A stretch of 64,000 nucleotides of DNA from Bacteroidales bacterium UBA6248 (lineage in GTDB: Bacteria; Bacteroidota; Bacteroidia; Bacteroidales; Lentimicrobiaceae). Positions within the stretch are counted from its first letter, which is position 1; the number at the start of each line of letters is the position of its first letter. The position numbers were made by a program, and so were the translations under genes. The stretch lies in the NCBI GenBank assembly GCA_002441345.1, contig DJVU01000052.1:1-64000 (forward strand), written 5' to 3'. This document shows positions 16,495-23,905 of the stretch, one piece after another. A model generated the notes under the pieces. That model had not been told where the DNA came from, searched no databases, and worked only from the letters and a program-made list of their open reading frames with translations.

Positions 16495-16619
16495 GCACGG
16501 ATTGGTACAGGCCGGTGGCATGTTTTTCGACTTAGCCGGATCCGAATTCAAACCGGGAATTCCGGTAAATGAAACAGAAAACAAATCAAAAAAATAAACA
16601 ACTTAAAAAACATCAAACC

Positions 16620-17144
16620 ATGAAAAAGTTAATCATCGCATTCTCAATCATCGTTGTAATGACTTTCGCAACCAATTCCGCTAACGCGCAGAGCAATCCA
16701 GCTGCCAATGCAAGTGCAGAAGCTTATGCCAACATCATCACCCCTATTGCAATCGAGAAGAACGAAGGCAAGGATCTTAAATTCGGTAACATCATTGCCA
16801 GCGCTGCCGGAGGAACCGTATCCATCGCAACCGATGGTTCGGCTGACTACACAGGATTGGCAGCTCCCAGCGTACCGGGCGACCGTCAGGCAGCTGAATT
16901 CCTCGTATCGGGTTTCGGAGGTGCAGCTTATAACGTAAATGCCAGTGTTGTTTCAGATCTTACTTCCGGTTCAAATACCATGGAACTTACCCTGACAGAA
17001 CCCGCTGCCGGTGAAGGTACGCTCGGGACGCTCAGTGGCGAAGGAAATCAGGTAATTAAGATTGGCGGCTCGATTGCTGTAAATCCTAATCAGCCTGCCG
17101 GACAGTATACAGGTTCGTTCACCGTGACCGTTAACTACCAGTAA
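16620..17144 (+). CDS. DUF4402 pilin-like subunit 1, probable major subunit
   Basis: A 174-residue secreted protein counted from Met 16620 (MKKLIIAFS), where the Sec signal peptide begins (cleavage after SANAQ); an earlier in-frame Met at 16569 adds only Lys/Gln. The mature part is a single DUF4402 β-sandwich: ANIITPIAIEK, LKFGNI, GGTVSI, AAEFLVSGF, then IKIGGSIAV and the end PAGQYTGSFTVTVNYQ. The C-terminus has Gly at position -14 and Tyr at -2, the chaperone-recognition pattern of classical chaperone-usher pilins. Composition is Ala/Gly/Asn-rich with no Cys. A Rho-independent terminator at 17166-17196 immediately follows, so it can be made in excess over the downstream genes. I infer the fibre's main building block. 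Other DUF4402 roles cannot be excluded. Confidence 0.85.
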   Translation: MKKLIIAFSIIVVMTFATNSANAQSNPAANASAEAYANIITPIAIEKNEGKDLKFGNIIASAAGGTVSIATDGSADYTGLAAPSVPGDRQAAEFLVSGFGGAAYNVNASVVSDLTSGSNTMELTLTEPAAGEGTLGTLSGEGNQVIKIGGSIAVNPNQPAGQYTGSFTVTVNYQ

Positions 17145-17165
17145 AAGAAGGAAGTAATTCCGGAT

Positions 17166-17196
17166 GGGGCGCTGATATTCTCCGCCCCTTTTTTTT
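17166..17196 (+). terminator. Intrinsic terminator after the first pilin-like gene
   Basis: GGGGCG at 17166-17171 pairs with CGCCCC at 17183-17188, followed directly by eight T (17189-17196). It lies 22 bases after the stop codon. It should limit read-through into the second DUF4402 gene. The last T residues followed by G also form TTTG at 17194-17197, a possible weak -33 box for that gene. Confidence 0.8.
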
Positions 17197-17232
17197 GACT
17201 ACTGCGTTCTTTTCATACTTAAATTCCGCAAC

Positions 17233-17742
17233 ATGAACCAAGTTATAGCGATTATGGTACTGTTCGTGATGCTAGCGGTGAAGGGGTGGGCACAGCCTGC
17301 CGTTACGGCTCAGGCATATGCTGAGGTAATTGAAGCCCTGACGGCGGAGGAGACGAATCAGCTGAACTTCGGCAGATTCTCGCCCGAAACGGGAGGCGGC
17401 CGGATAGTGCTGAGTCCCGATGGAGTCCGTACAGCCCAGGGTTCGGTAATTCTGGCCGGAGGTTTTTTCCAGCCGGGCAGCTTTACCATCACCGGGGCAC
17501 CGGGAGCAACGTTCACCATTCAGCTGCCTCAGGGCTCTGCCTATCTGTTGCATCAGTCAGGCAACAAAACCCTGGAGGTGCTGGAGTGGACATCCGATCC
17601 TCCGGCCGGAAGCGGTACGGGAGTGCTCACCGGCGGACAGGAAATCGTGACCCTGGGGGCCACGCTGCTGGTGGGCTCCCCGGAAGATCTACCCGCCGGT
17701 ACCTACACCGGAACCTTCACCCTGACATTTGCCTACAATTAA
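17233..17742 (+). CDS. DUF4402 pilin-like subunit 2
   Basis: A 169-residue secreted protein with signal peptide (MNQVIAIMVLFVMLAVKGWAQ). The DUF4402 β-sandwich is clear: AEVIEALTAEETNQLNFGRF, GGGRIVLSPDG, PGSFTITGAPGATFTIQLP, VTLGATLLVG, then the end PAGTYTGTFTLTFAYN. Gly at -14 and Tyr at -2 from the C-terminus match subunit 1 and classical pilins. It differs strongly from subunit 1 in the middle (VLEWTSDPPAGSGTGVL) and is more hydrophobic, so it may be a minor or adaptor subunit. Start ATG 17233 is 88 bases after the first gene's stop, beyond the terminator. A weak promoter (TTTG 17194-17197, TACTTA from 17216) could drive it. Confidence 0.83.
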   Translation: MNQVIAIMVLFVMLAVKGWAQPAVTAQAYAEVIEALTAEETNQLNFGRFSPETGGGRIVLSPDGVRTAQGSVILAGGFFQPGSFTITGAPGATFTIQLPQGSAYLLHQSGNKTLEVLEWTSDPPAGSGTGVLTGGQEIVTLGATLLVGSPEDLPAGTYTGTFTLTFAYN

Positions 17743-17776
17743 ACCGAATCAGACCGTAACCAAATCCATTGACACT

Positions 17777-17816
17777 CCGGGTATCCCCGTCATTATTTTT
17801 TTTGACGGGTACCCGG
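17777..17816. repeat. Long hairpin overlapping the chaperone promoter
   Basis: CCGGGTA (17777-17783) and CCCGTCA (17786-17792) pair with TGACGGG (17803-17809) and TACCCGG (17810-17816), giving a 14-bp stem with a 2-base bulge and a T-rich 10-base loop. No U-run follows. The right arm overlaps the -33 box at 17801-17804. It may end or slow transcripts of the second subunit, protect its mRNA 3' end, or gate promoter access. Confidence 0.6.
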
Positions 17817-17832
17817 GAAAAGTGTAAGTTTG
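17801..17832 (+). promoter_or_regulatory. Near-consensus Bacteroidota promoter for the chaperone gene
   Basis: TTTG at 17801-17804 and TAAGTTTG at 17825-17832 are separated by 20 bases, a very good match to TTTG-N19-TAnnTTTG. Transcription would begin near 17839, about 26 bases before the chaperone ATG at 17865. It gives the chaperone-usher part its own start, separate from the pilin genes. Confidence 0.7.
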
Positions 17833-17864
17833 AACCTTAATCATACGACTGAATTAAAACATCT

Positions 17865-18689
17865 ATGAAATCAGCAAAATACCTTATTTTACAGGCTGTT
17901 CTTCTTCTTTCCTTATCGGGATTTGCACAGGGCGATCTGATGATCACACCCCGCCGGGTGGTCTTCGAAGGCAATAAAACATCGCAGGAGCTGACCCTGG
18001 CAAATACCGGTTCCGATACGGCACGCTACAGTATCTCATTTATTCATTACCGCATGCTCGAAAACGGAAACTTTGAACAGATTGAGAGTCCCGATTCGGG
18101 ACAGTATTTTGCCGATAAGTATCTGAGGATTTTTCCCCGTTCTGTTGTTCTTGGCCCCGGTGAAGCCCAGGTGGTGCGCATGCAGTTCAGGCGCATGCCC
18201 GATATGCAACAGGGCGAATACCGGTCGCACCTCTATTTCAGATCTGAACCCGAAGAAAAGGCTCTTGGCGAAGAGTCCTCCTCCGACAGTGCATCCATAG
18301 GCATACGCCTGGTTCCCATATACGGAATCTCCATTCCGGTGATTATTCGGGTTGGCGATCCGGGTTTACAGGTGCGGATTGAAAACCTCAGTCTGGATAT
18401 GCAGGATCAGGTCAACCCCGTGCTTTCCATGGATCTTCTGCGTTCCGGCGGGAAGTCGGTGTACGGCGATATGACGGTACAATGGGTACCCCAGAGAGGA
18501 GAGTCGGTTGAAGTTGGCACGGTGCGGGGATTAGCTGTATACACACCAAATACGCTTCGTCGTTTCAGCATGCAGCTGCGCACACCTGCCGGTGTTGATC
18601 TGGGTACCGGTAAATTATGGATCACTTATTCCGCTCCCAACGACCTGAAACCGGAAGTGTATACAGAAACCTCCTTTTTCCTGCAGTAA
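17865..18689 (+). CDS. PapD-like periplasmic chaperone
   Basis: A 274-residue protein with signal peptide (to about residue 22, LSGFAQG). The N-terminal domain (24-135) has the immunoglobulin-like pattern of fimbrial chaperones: ITPRRVVFEGNKTSQELTLANTGSDTARYSIS, split as the A1-B strands, with the basic Arg-Arg pair where PapD has its subunit-carboxylate-binding Arg8. Then come the proline/Gly turn VVLGPGEAQVVRMQFRR and GEYRSHLYF. The C-terminal domain (150-274) is β-rich. It should cap subunit C-termini and deliver them to the usher at 23906. No chaperone-type disulfide is seen. Identification rests on pattern, gene order and the pilin-like neighbours; a related MSP/Ig-fold protein is the alternative. 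Confidence 0.8.
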   Translation: MKSAKYLILQAVLLLSLSGFAQGDLMITPRRVVFEGNKTSQELTLANTGSDTARYSISFIHYRMLENGNFEQIESPDSGQYFADKYLRIFPRSVVLGPGEAQVVRMQFRRMPDMQQGEYRSHLYFRSEPEEKALGEESSSDSASIGIRLVPIYGISIPVIIRVGDPGLQVRIENLSLDMQDQVNPVLSMDLLRSGGKSVYGDMTVQWVPQRGESVEVGTVRGLAVYTPNTLRRFSMQLRTPAGVDLGTGKLWITYSAPNDLKPEVYTETSFFLQ

Positions 18690-18725
18690 GAGCATGTTAC
18701 AGACTTCACTACCCGCCTTTGTTAA

Positions 18726-21700
18726 ATGAAACAGCCTTCAAAAGACCGTTTTTTTAATACAACTATGCTTCTGCCGCTTATTTCCGGGCTGCTTCGTGGT
18801 TCCGCTTCCGTATTTTACGGCTGGCAGGCATGGCTGTATGCTCTGATGCTGATCTTGTCCCCCTTCGTTCTGCAAACGGCCGGTGCACAGTCGCAGCAAA
18901 CCTGGGCAGTGAGCGGTACCTTTACGGTTCCTGCAGGTGTAACGCAGATTACGGTAGAATGCTGGGGTGCCGGGGGCGGAGGAAGTTCCATTAACGCCAA
19001 TACCCGCCGGGGTGGCGGAGGTGGCGGAGGAGCCTATGCCCGCAGCGTTCTGAACGTAAGTCCGGACCAGGTTTTTACCGTTAGTGTCGGGACGGGAGGA
19101 TCGCTAAATGCCAGCGGCGGATCAACTTCTTTCGGAACCCTGGTTGTTGCCGAGGGCGGCCAGGCCGGACAGAACAATAATTCAGGAGGAGGTATAGGCG
19201 GGCAGGCTTCTGCTTCAACCGGACAGATAAGATATTCGGGTGGTAACGGAGGCGCAGGCGGTACCGTTTCTTCCGGCGGTGGCGGTGGTGCTGCAGGTGC
19301 TGCAGGTGCCGGAGGCAACGCCGGCGGAGCCACCGGAGGTGCCGGACAGCTGCCGAATAGCGGCAACGGTGGCAACGGTGTCAGCGGCAGCAGCGACGGA
19401 AGGCCCGGACTACTATTCGGAGGCGGGGGCAGCGGTGCCGTTACCAATTCAAACATCAGCCGCAGCGGAGGAGCCGGCGCCGGCGGATACGTCGTTGTAT
19501 CCTACACCGTTCCGCCTCAGATTTCAGCAACACCTGCTTCCATTGATTTCGGCCATGTGAATGCCGGTCTTACTTCCGGAATAAAAACCGTACACGTCAC
19601 CGCCCTGAGTCTGAACGGGGCTCCCGGCTATCTGACAGTCAGCCTTGACGCGCCCTTCGAGGTTTCACTCTCCCCCGAAACGGGTTTTTCTGCGGGTCTG
19701 CAAATTCCATACACATCATCAACTCCTGGTGCAACTACACTTTACGTGCGATTCCGGCCTCAGCAGCCGAACAGCAATTACGCATCCGACCTTCGGATTC
19801 AAGGCGGTGGAGCATCCACTCTGGTTTCCCTTTCGGGGAATTCCTTCCCTCCGGAGTATTGCTCCTCAACATCCGTCAACTTTCAGGAGTACGAAGCAAT
19901 TACCCGTGTTTCATTTGCCGGTATCGACAATGCTTCACCGCTAGTCAAACCCGCCGGCTATACCGATTACACGCAAACCGTGACTGCAGCCGAAGTTGTG
20001 GCAGGCCGGATTTATCCGATTACCATCAGCGAAACCTTTGTATCGGTGCCCGATAACGGGTACTGCAAAGTATTTATCGATTTCAACCGCAACGGCATTT
20101 TTGAGCTGCCTTCGGAAGTGGTTTTCTCCGGCGATTATACTGGTTCTGTTACCCTTTCGGGAGATGTGTTCATCCCTGTAAATGCACTACCCGGTCCCAC
20201 CCGAATGCGGGTGATAATAAAAGGCGACGGTACCGAAGCCGATACCAGCCCCTGCGGATTGTATTCATGGGGCGAAACGGAAGATTATACGGTTAACATA
20301 GGCCTCAGTGAATCGCCCATGCTGTCGGTATACCCTGCTGTCCTGAACTTTGGTTATGAAACGGCTGGATTCCTGTCGGATGCCCTGCCTTTCAGCCTGA
20401 GCGCTGTAAATTTAAGCCCGGCGGCCGGAGTAATCCCGATTACAGTACCGGAGGGTTTCGAAATATCCGCCTCTTCCGAGAGTGATTATTCTTCCTCCCT
20501 GCAGATCGCATATACCGGTGGAATGCTGCCTTCAACCACTCTTTATGCCCGGTTTCGCCCTGCAGATGAAGGAGAAAGCTATACCGGCAGAATGATTCTT
20601 AACGGGGGTGGAGCTCCCGGGGCAGCGGTAACACTGACGGGAACCTCCATCCTGTATTGTACAGGATCAGGGAGCCTGAATTCGGCTGCCGGAATTACCT
20701 ATGTGGGTGTGTCAGCTATGGCGAATTCAAGCGGCAAAACCTCCGGCTACAGCGATTACTACCCGGTATTTGCAGCGAAAGTTACGGCGGGGGAACAGAC
20801 ACAGCTGACGGTTCATGTGAATACCGGAGGAAGCGGCAGCAGCACCACCCGTGCCTGGATAGACTGGAATGCCAACGGGCTCTTTACCGATCCGGGGGAG
20901 GAATACGACCTTGGACAAGCTGCAAATACCCCGGCGGGAGCTACATCGGCCTCACCTCTGACAATATCGGTGCCCGAGGATGCTTTTCCCGGTTTCACCC
21001 GGATGCGGATTGTCACCAGCCGGAACGAAAACCCTCAGCCATGCATCACGGGCTTCGACGGCGAGGTAGAAGATTATGCCGTGGAGGTTGTGCTTCCGGC
21101 GACGCTGAGTTACCGTACCATTGCATCGGGAACCTGGCATACTGCTGCGATTTGGGAATGCAGCGATAACAATGGTTTAAGCTGGTTTCCGGCCCTCCTG
21201 CCGCCCACCAGTGCCGACGGCCGCATCCTTATACGGAATCCGCACCTGGTGGTTATTGAAACACCGGTTGTTGCCGATCAGCTGAAGCTCGAATCCGGGG
21301 CGGTACTTACATTGCAGGCCGGCTTAACCATTGCCGACGGATCTGGTACCGATTTTGAAACCGGCGGACTGCTCATCTGCGGCAGCAACCTGGTTACTGG
21401 TGAGGGTTCGTTTTTGCTCATACCCGGAGGGGCGCTTTCAACTGCCCATCCCGAGGGCATTACCCTTTCGGGAGATACCGGCAGCATACGCACGGCAGGC
21501 AGGGCATTCAGTCCCGCAACCGATTACACCTTCAACGGCATCGCCCCGCAAAGTACCGGAAACGGCATGCCGCAGCTGGTGCGCAATCTGGTGGTTGCCA
21601 ATCCGGCCGGACTCACGTCTCCGGGCAACCTTACGATTGAGGGAATGCTGTCGCTGGAAGAAGGAGTTTTTACCCCTGAGGGGAATGTGCTTGCATTCCG

Positions 21701-23327
21701 TAAAGGAGATATCCCCATCTCTAAAACAAACGGAACCCTCAGGCTTTTACCCGAAATTTCCCTGATTTTTGGAAGCTCAGAATCTCAGGGTGGCAGCGCA
21801 TTTGAGCTTCCCGGCGGTGTGTTTTCCGATCCGCCTGCCGTAAAGGAGCTGGTCATAAACCGTACGAACGGCATCACCCTTGGCAATCAGATGATTTCAG
21901 TTAGTGAAAAAGTTTTGGTATCGGAGGGAAGTCTTATCACAAACAGCAACTTAACCTTGCTTTCAACAGCGGGAAGTACCGCATTTATCGATGGTGGCGG
22001 CAACGGTTCCGTTTTGGGACAGGTTACAATGCAGCGATACCTGGCTTCGGGATTCGGCTACAAATACCTGGGTTCGCCCTTCAGCGATGCGGTGGTGGGC
22101 GGTTTCTCCGGAGCCATCGATCTTGGAGCGGAATTTCCTTCGTTTTATTATTACGACGAAAACCGGGAGGCCAGCGGATGGCAGGTTTACACATCTCCGG
22201 CTTTACCGCTTCTTCCGCTGAACGGATATGCAGCCCAGTCGGGTACCGATGCATCGCCGAAGACACTGGTTCTGGAAGGAACCGTCAACAATGGCCCGGT
22301 TGGCCCCTTAGCTCTGTTTAATCACAACCGCACCTTTACCCAGGGATTCAACCTGGTATCCAATCCATATCCTTCACCCATACACTGGGATGCCGCGTAC
22401 GGGTGGATCCGTGACGGAATCGACGATGCCGTTTACTTTTTTAACCCGGGTACAGACGACCAGTACGGTGGCACGTACGGCACATACATTAACGGTATTT
22501 CGAGCGATGGTGCTGCCGGACCGGTAATCGCTTCCATGCAGGGATTTTTTGTCCGCGTAAGCGACGGGCAATATCCCGTGCAGGCTTCGTTCGGGATGGA
22601 CAACAGGGTCCGGGTGAATGAGCCGTCAGCCGCATTCCACAAGCTTGGAAATCCTGAAAACCGGACAGTGGTCAGGCTTGAAGCCAGAGCCGGTACTGCC
22701 GATCGTCTGGTAATAATTCTGGATCCGGAGGCCGGTGCGGATTTTCACTCCGGTGAGGATGCCATAAAATTGGAAAACACCGGAACGGGAGTTCCCAACC
22801 TTTACGCCCGCACGGCCGACAACAAAAAGGTAGTGATCGGCGCATGGCCTCAGTCGGATGAGGTAACGGAAATCCCACTGGGACTGAAATTGCAGGATGC
22901 GGCTCAGATAAGGCTTGTGCTTACCGAATGCAAAAACCTTCCGGCTGGTAACCGTGTGTTTCTGCACGATAAAAAAACGGCAGAAATCAAAGAGATGAGC
23001 GAACAGGAAGGAATGGAATTTTATCTGCCGGAAGGCGATCATGGGTCGAGGTTTTCGCTTCTTTTCAGCGAAAAGGATCTGTCGCAGGGTCCCCTGAGCG
23101 AAGAAAGTTTCAATGTCTGGCTTTCCGAAGGTCGACTGGTGGTTGAACTCAATACGGCGGTCAGGGGCGAGGTTCGTATTTTCGACGTATCGGGCCGGAG
23201 GATTTTTTCCGGAATCCTGGAGGGAAAAGGAATTCATACACTGGATGCCGCGCCGGCGGCGGGAGTTTACGTTGTTGCATTTGTATCGGAAGGACAGGCA
23301 TTTTCAAGGAAAGTTATGATTCGCTGA
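18726..23327 (+). CDS. Giant glycine-rich, GEVED-domain T9SS surface protein
   Basis: A 1,533-residue exported protein, 36 bases after the chaperone. After a long N-terminal signal region (cleavage near TAGAQ, residue about 54), residues 60-255 form a glycine-rich domain with poly-Gly runs. β-sandwich modules flank two GEVED domains (about 376-526 and 643-790), each with a Ca-binding-like loop (IDFNRNGIFELPSE, IDWNANGLFTDPGEE) and a closing ETEDYTV / GEVEDYAV. A long β-helix/sandwich region follows, then a pre-CTD module (NLVSNPYPSPIHW near 1215) and a T9SS type A domain (VRIFDVSGRRIF ... SRKVMIR). It is secreted by the type IX machinery and probably anchored at the surface as an adhesin. That it lies inside the pilin/usher locus suggests a fibre-associated or tip-like role (inference). 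Confidence 0.85.
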   Translation: MKQPSKDRFFNTTMLLPLISGLLRGSASVFYGWQAWLYALMLILSPFVLQTAGAQSQQTWAVSGTFTVPAGVTQITVECWGAGGGGSSINANTRRGGGGGGGAYARSVLNVSPDQVFTVSVGTGGSLNASGGSTSFGTLVVAEGGQAGQNNNSGGGIGGQASASTGQIRYSGGNGGAGGTVSSGGGGGAAGAAGAGGNAGGATGGAGQLPNSGNGGNGVSGSSDGRPGLLFGGGGSGAVTNSNISRSGGAGAGGYVVVSYTVPPQISATPASIDFGHVNAGLTSGIKTVHVTALSLNGAPGYLTVSLDAPFEVSLSPETGFSAGLQIPYTSSTPGATTLYVRFRPQQPNSNYASDLRIQGGGASTLVSLSGNSFPPEYCSSTSVNFQEYEAITRVSFAGIDNASPLVKPAGYTDYTQTVTAAEVVAGRIYPITISETFVSVPDNGYCKVFIDFNRNGIFELPSEVVFSGDYTGSVTLSGDVFIPVNALPGPTRMRVIIKGDGTEADTSPCGLYSWGETEDYTVNIGLSESPMLSVYPAVLNFGYETAGFLSDALPFSLSAVNLSPAAGVIPITVPEGFEISASSESDYSSSLQIAYTGGMLPSTTLYARFRPADEGESYTGRMILNGGGAPGAAVTLTGTSILYCTGSGSLNSAAGITYVGVSAMANSSGKTSGYSDYYPVFAAKVTAGEQTQLTVHVNTGGSGSSTTRAWIDWNANGLFTDPGEEYDLGQAANTPAGATSASPLTISVPEDAFPGFTRMRIVTSRNENPQPCITGFDGEVEDYAVEVVLPATLSYRTIASGTWHTAAIWECSDNNGLSWFPALLPPTSADGRILIRNPHLVVIETPVVADQLKLESGAVLTLQAGLTIADGSGTDFETGGLLICGSNLVTGEGSFLLIPGGALSTAHPEGITLSGDTGSIRTAGRAFSPATDYTFNGIAPQSTGNGMPQLVRNLVVANPAGLTSPGNLTIEGMLSLEEGVFTPEGNVLAFRKGDIPISKTNGTLRLLPEISLIFGSSESQGGSAFELPGGVFSDPPAVKELVINRTNGITLGNQMISVSEKVLVSEGSLITNSNLTLLSTAGSTAFIDGGGNGSVLGQVTMQRYLASGFGYKYLGSPFSDAVVGGFSGAIDLGAEFPSFYYYDENREASGWQVYTSPALPLLPLNGYAAQSGTDASPKTLVLEGTVNNGPVGPLALFNHNRTFTQGFNLVSNPYPSPIHWDAAYGWIRDGIDDAVYFFNPGTDDQYGGTYGTYINGISSDGAAGPVIASMQGFFVRVSDGQYPVQASFGMDNRVRVNEPSAAFHKLGNPENRTVVRLEARAGTADRLVIILDPEAGADFHSGEDAIKLENTGTGVPNLYARTADNKKVVIGAWPQSDEVTEIPLGLKLQDAAQIRLVLTECKNLPAGNRVFLHDKKTAEIKEMSEQEGMEFYLPEGDHGSRFSLLFSEKDLSQGPLSEESFNVWLSEGRLVVELNTAVRGEVRIFDVSGRRIFSGILEGKGIHTLDAAPAAGVYVVAFVSEGQAFSRKVMIR

Positions 23328-23328
23328 T

Positions 23329-23356
23329 TGCGCATCGGCAGAAAAAAATATATTTG
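23329..23356 (+). promoter_or_regulatory. Promoter-like element before the third DUF4402 gene
   Basis: TATATTTG at 23349-23356 matches TAnnTTTG exactly, with TTG at 23329-23331 (spacer 17, slightly short). It begins at the stop codon of the giant T9SS gene and lies about 25 bases upstream of the ATG at 23381, so the third subunit and usher may be expressed separately. Confidence 0.5.
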
Positions 23357-23380
23357 GTCAGAGGTAATAAACACGTTTCG

Positions 23381-23887
23381 ATGATAAACCGGAAACATAA
23401 AACTGCAGGAATCCTGGTGATGCTATGGTTTCTCAGCGTTTTTTCAGTTGAGCTGAAAGCACAGGAACAGCCTCCCAGGCCTATGCAGGTCTCCACATTC
23501 CAGCATCTGAGCTTTGGTTCGTTTATAGCAGGAGATAATGGTGGCACCGTAACCATCAGCGCCGACGGTAACCGCAGTGTTACCGGAGATGTGGTTCCGC
23601 TTTTCATGGGCGGGCAGTATCATCCTGCTGTTTTCGAGGTGGAAGCAAATCCCGGTGCCATCGTACACCTGGTTTTCGGCCCCGATGTTATCCTCAGCGG
23701 AAGCAATGGCGGTCAGCTTTTACTCCGGATCCATAGCTCAAGTCCGCTTTCACCGTTTATAAATACTGTCCGTCCTCCGTTTCGCTCCCAGGTGATGGTG
23801 GGAGGCACCCTGACCACTGGAAATGCCCTTTCAAATCCGCCGGGTGAATATACAGGCCATTTTTTTGTAACTTTCATTCAGGAATAA
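23381..23887 (+). CDS. DUF4402 pilin-like subunit 3, divergent C-terminus
   Basis: A 168-residue secreted protein from Met 23381 (MINRKHKTAGILVML...); a Met at 23354 lies inside the -7 element and is unlikely to be used. The signal peptide ends near ELKAQ. The DUF4402 pattern is kept: FQHLSFGSFI, GGTVTISADGNRSV, AVFEVEANPGAIVHLVFG, VMVGGTLTTG, then PPGEYTGHFFVTFIQE. Gly -14 is present, but the penultimate residue is Gln rather than Tyr. That break fits a terminal or specialised subunit, such as the last one fed to the usher directly downstream (18-base gap). Lack of Cys is shared with the other two. A DUF4402 protein outside any fibre is the alternative. Confidence 0.8.
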   Translation: MINRKHKTAGILVMLWFLSVFSVELKAQEQPPRPMQVSTFQHLSFGSFIAGDNGGTVTISADGNRSVTGDVVPLFMGGQYHPAVFEVEANPGAIVHLVFGPDVILSGSNGGQLLLRIHSSSPLSPFINTVRPPFRSQVMVGGTLTTGNALSNPPGEYTGHFFVTFIQE

Positions 23888-23905
23888 TATAGCCATATCC
23901 GCATC

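Noticed and set aside
19034..19456. 140-codon proline-rich minus-strand frame
   Set aside because: It is the antisense of the GGC/GGT-rich glycine domain; Gly codons read as Pro/Ala codons on the other strand. The plus frame continues through the T9SS protein.
19000..19500. Repetitive GGC-rich DNA that could look like a CRISPR or tandem repeat array
   Set aside because: Units are irregular and in frame with the glycine-rich protein domain; no constant-length spacers.
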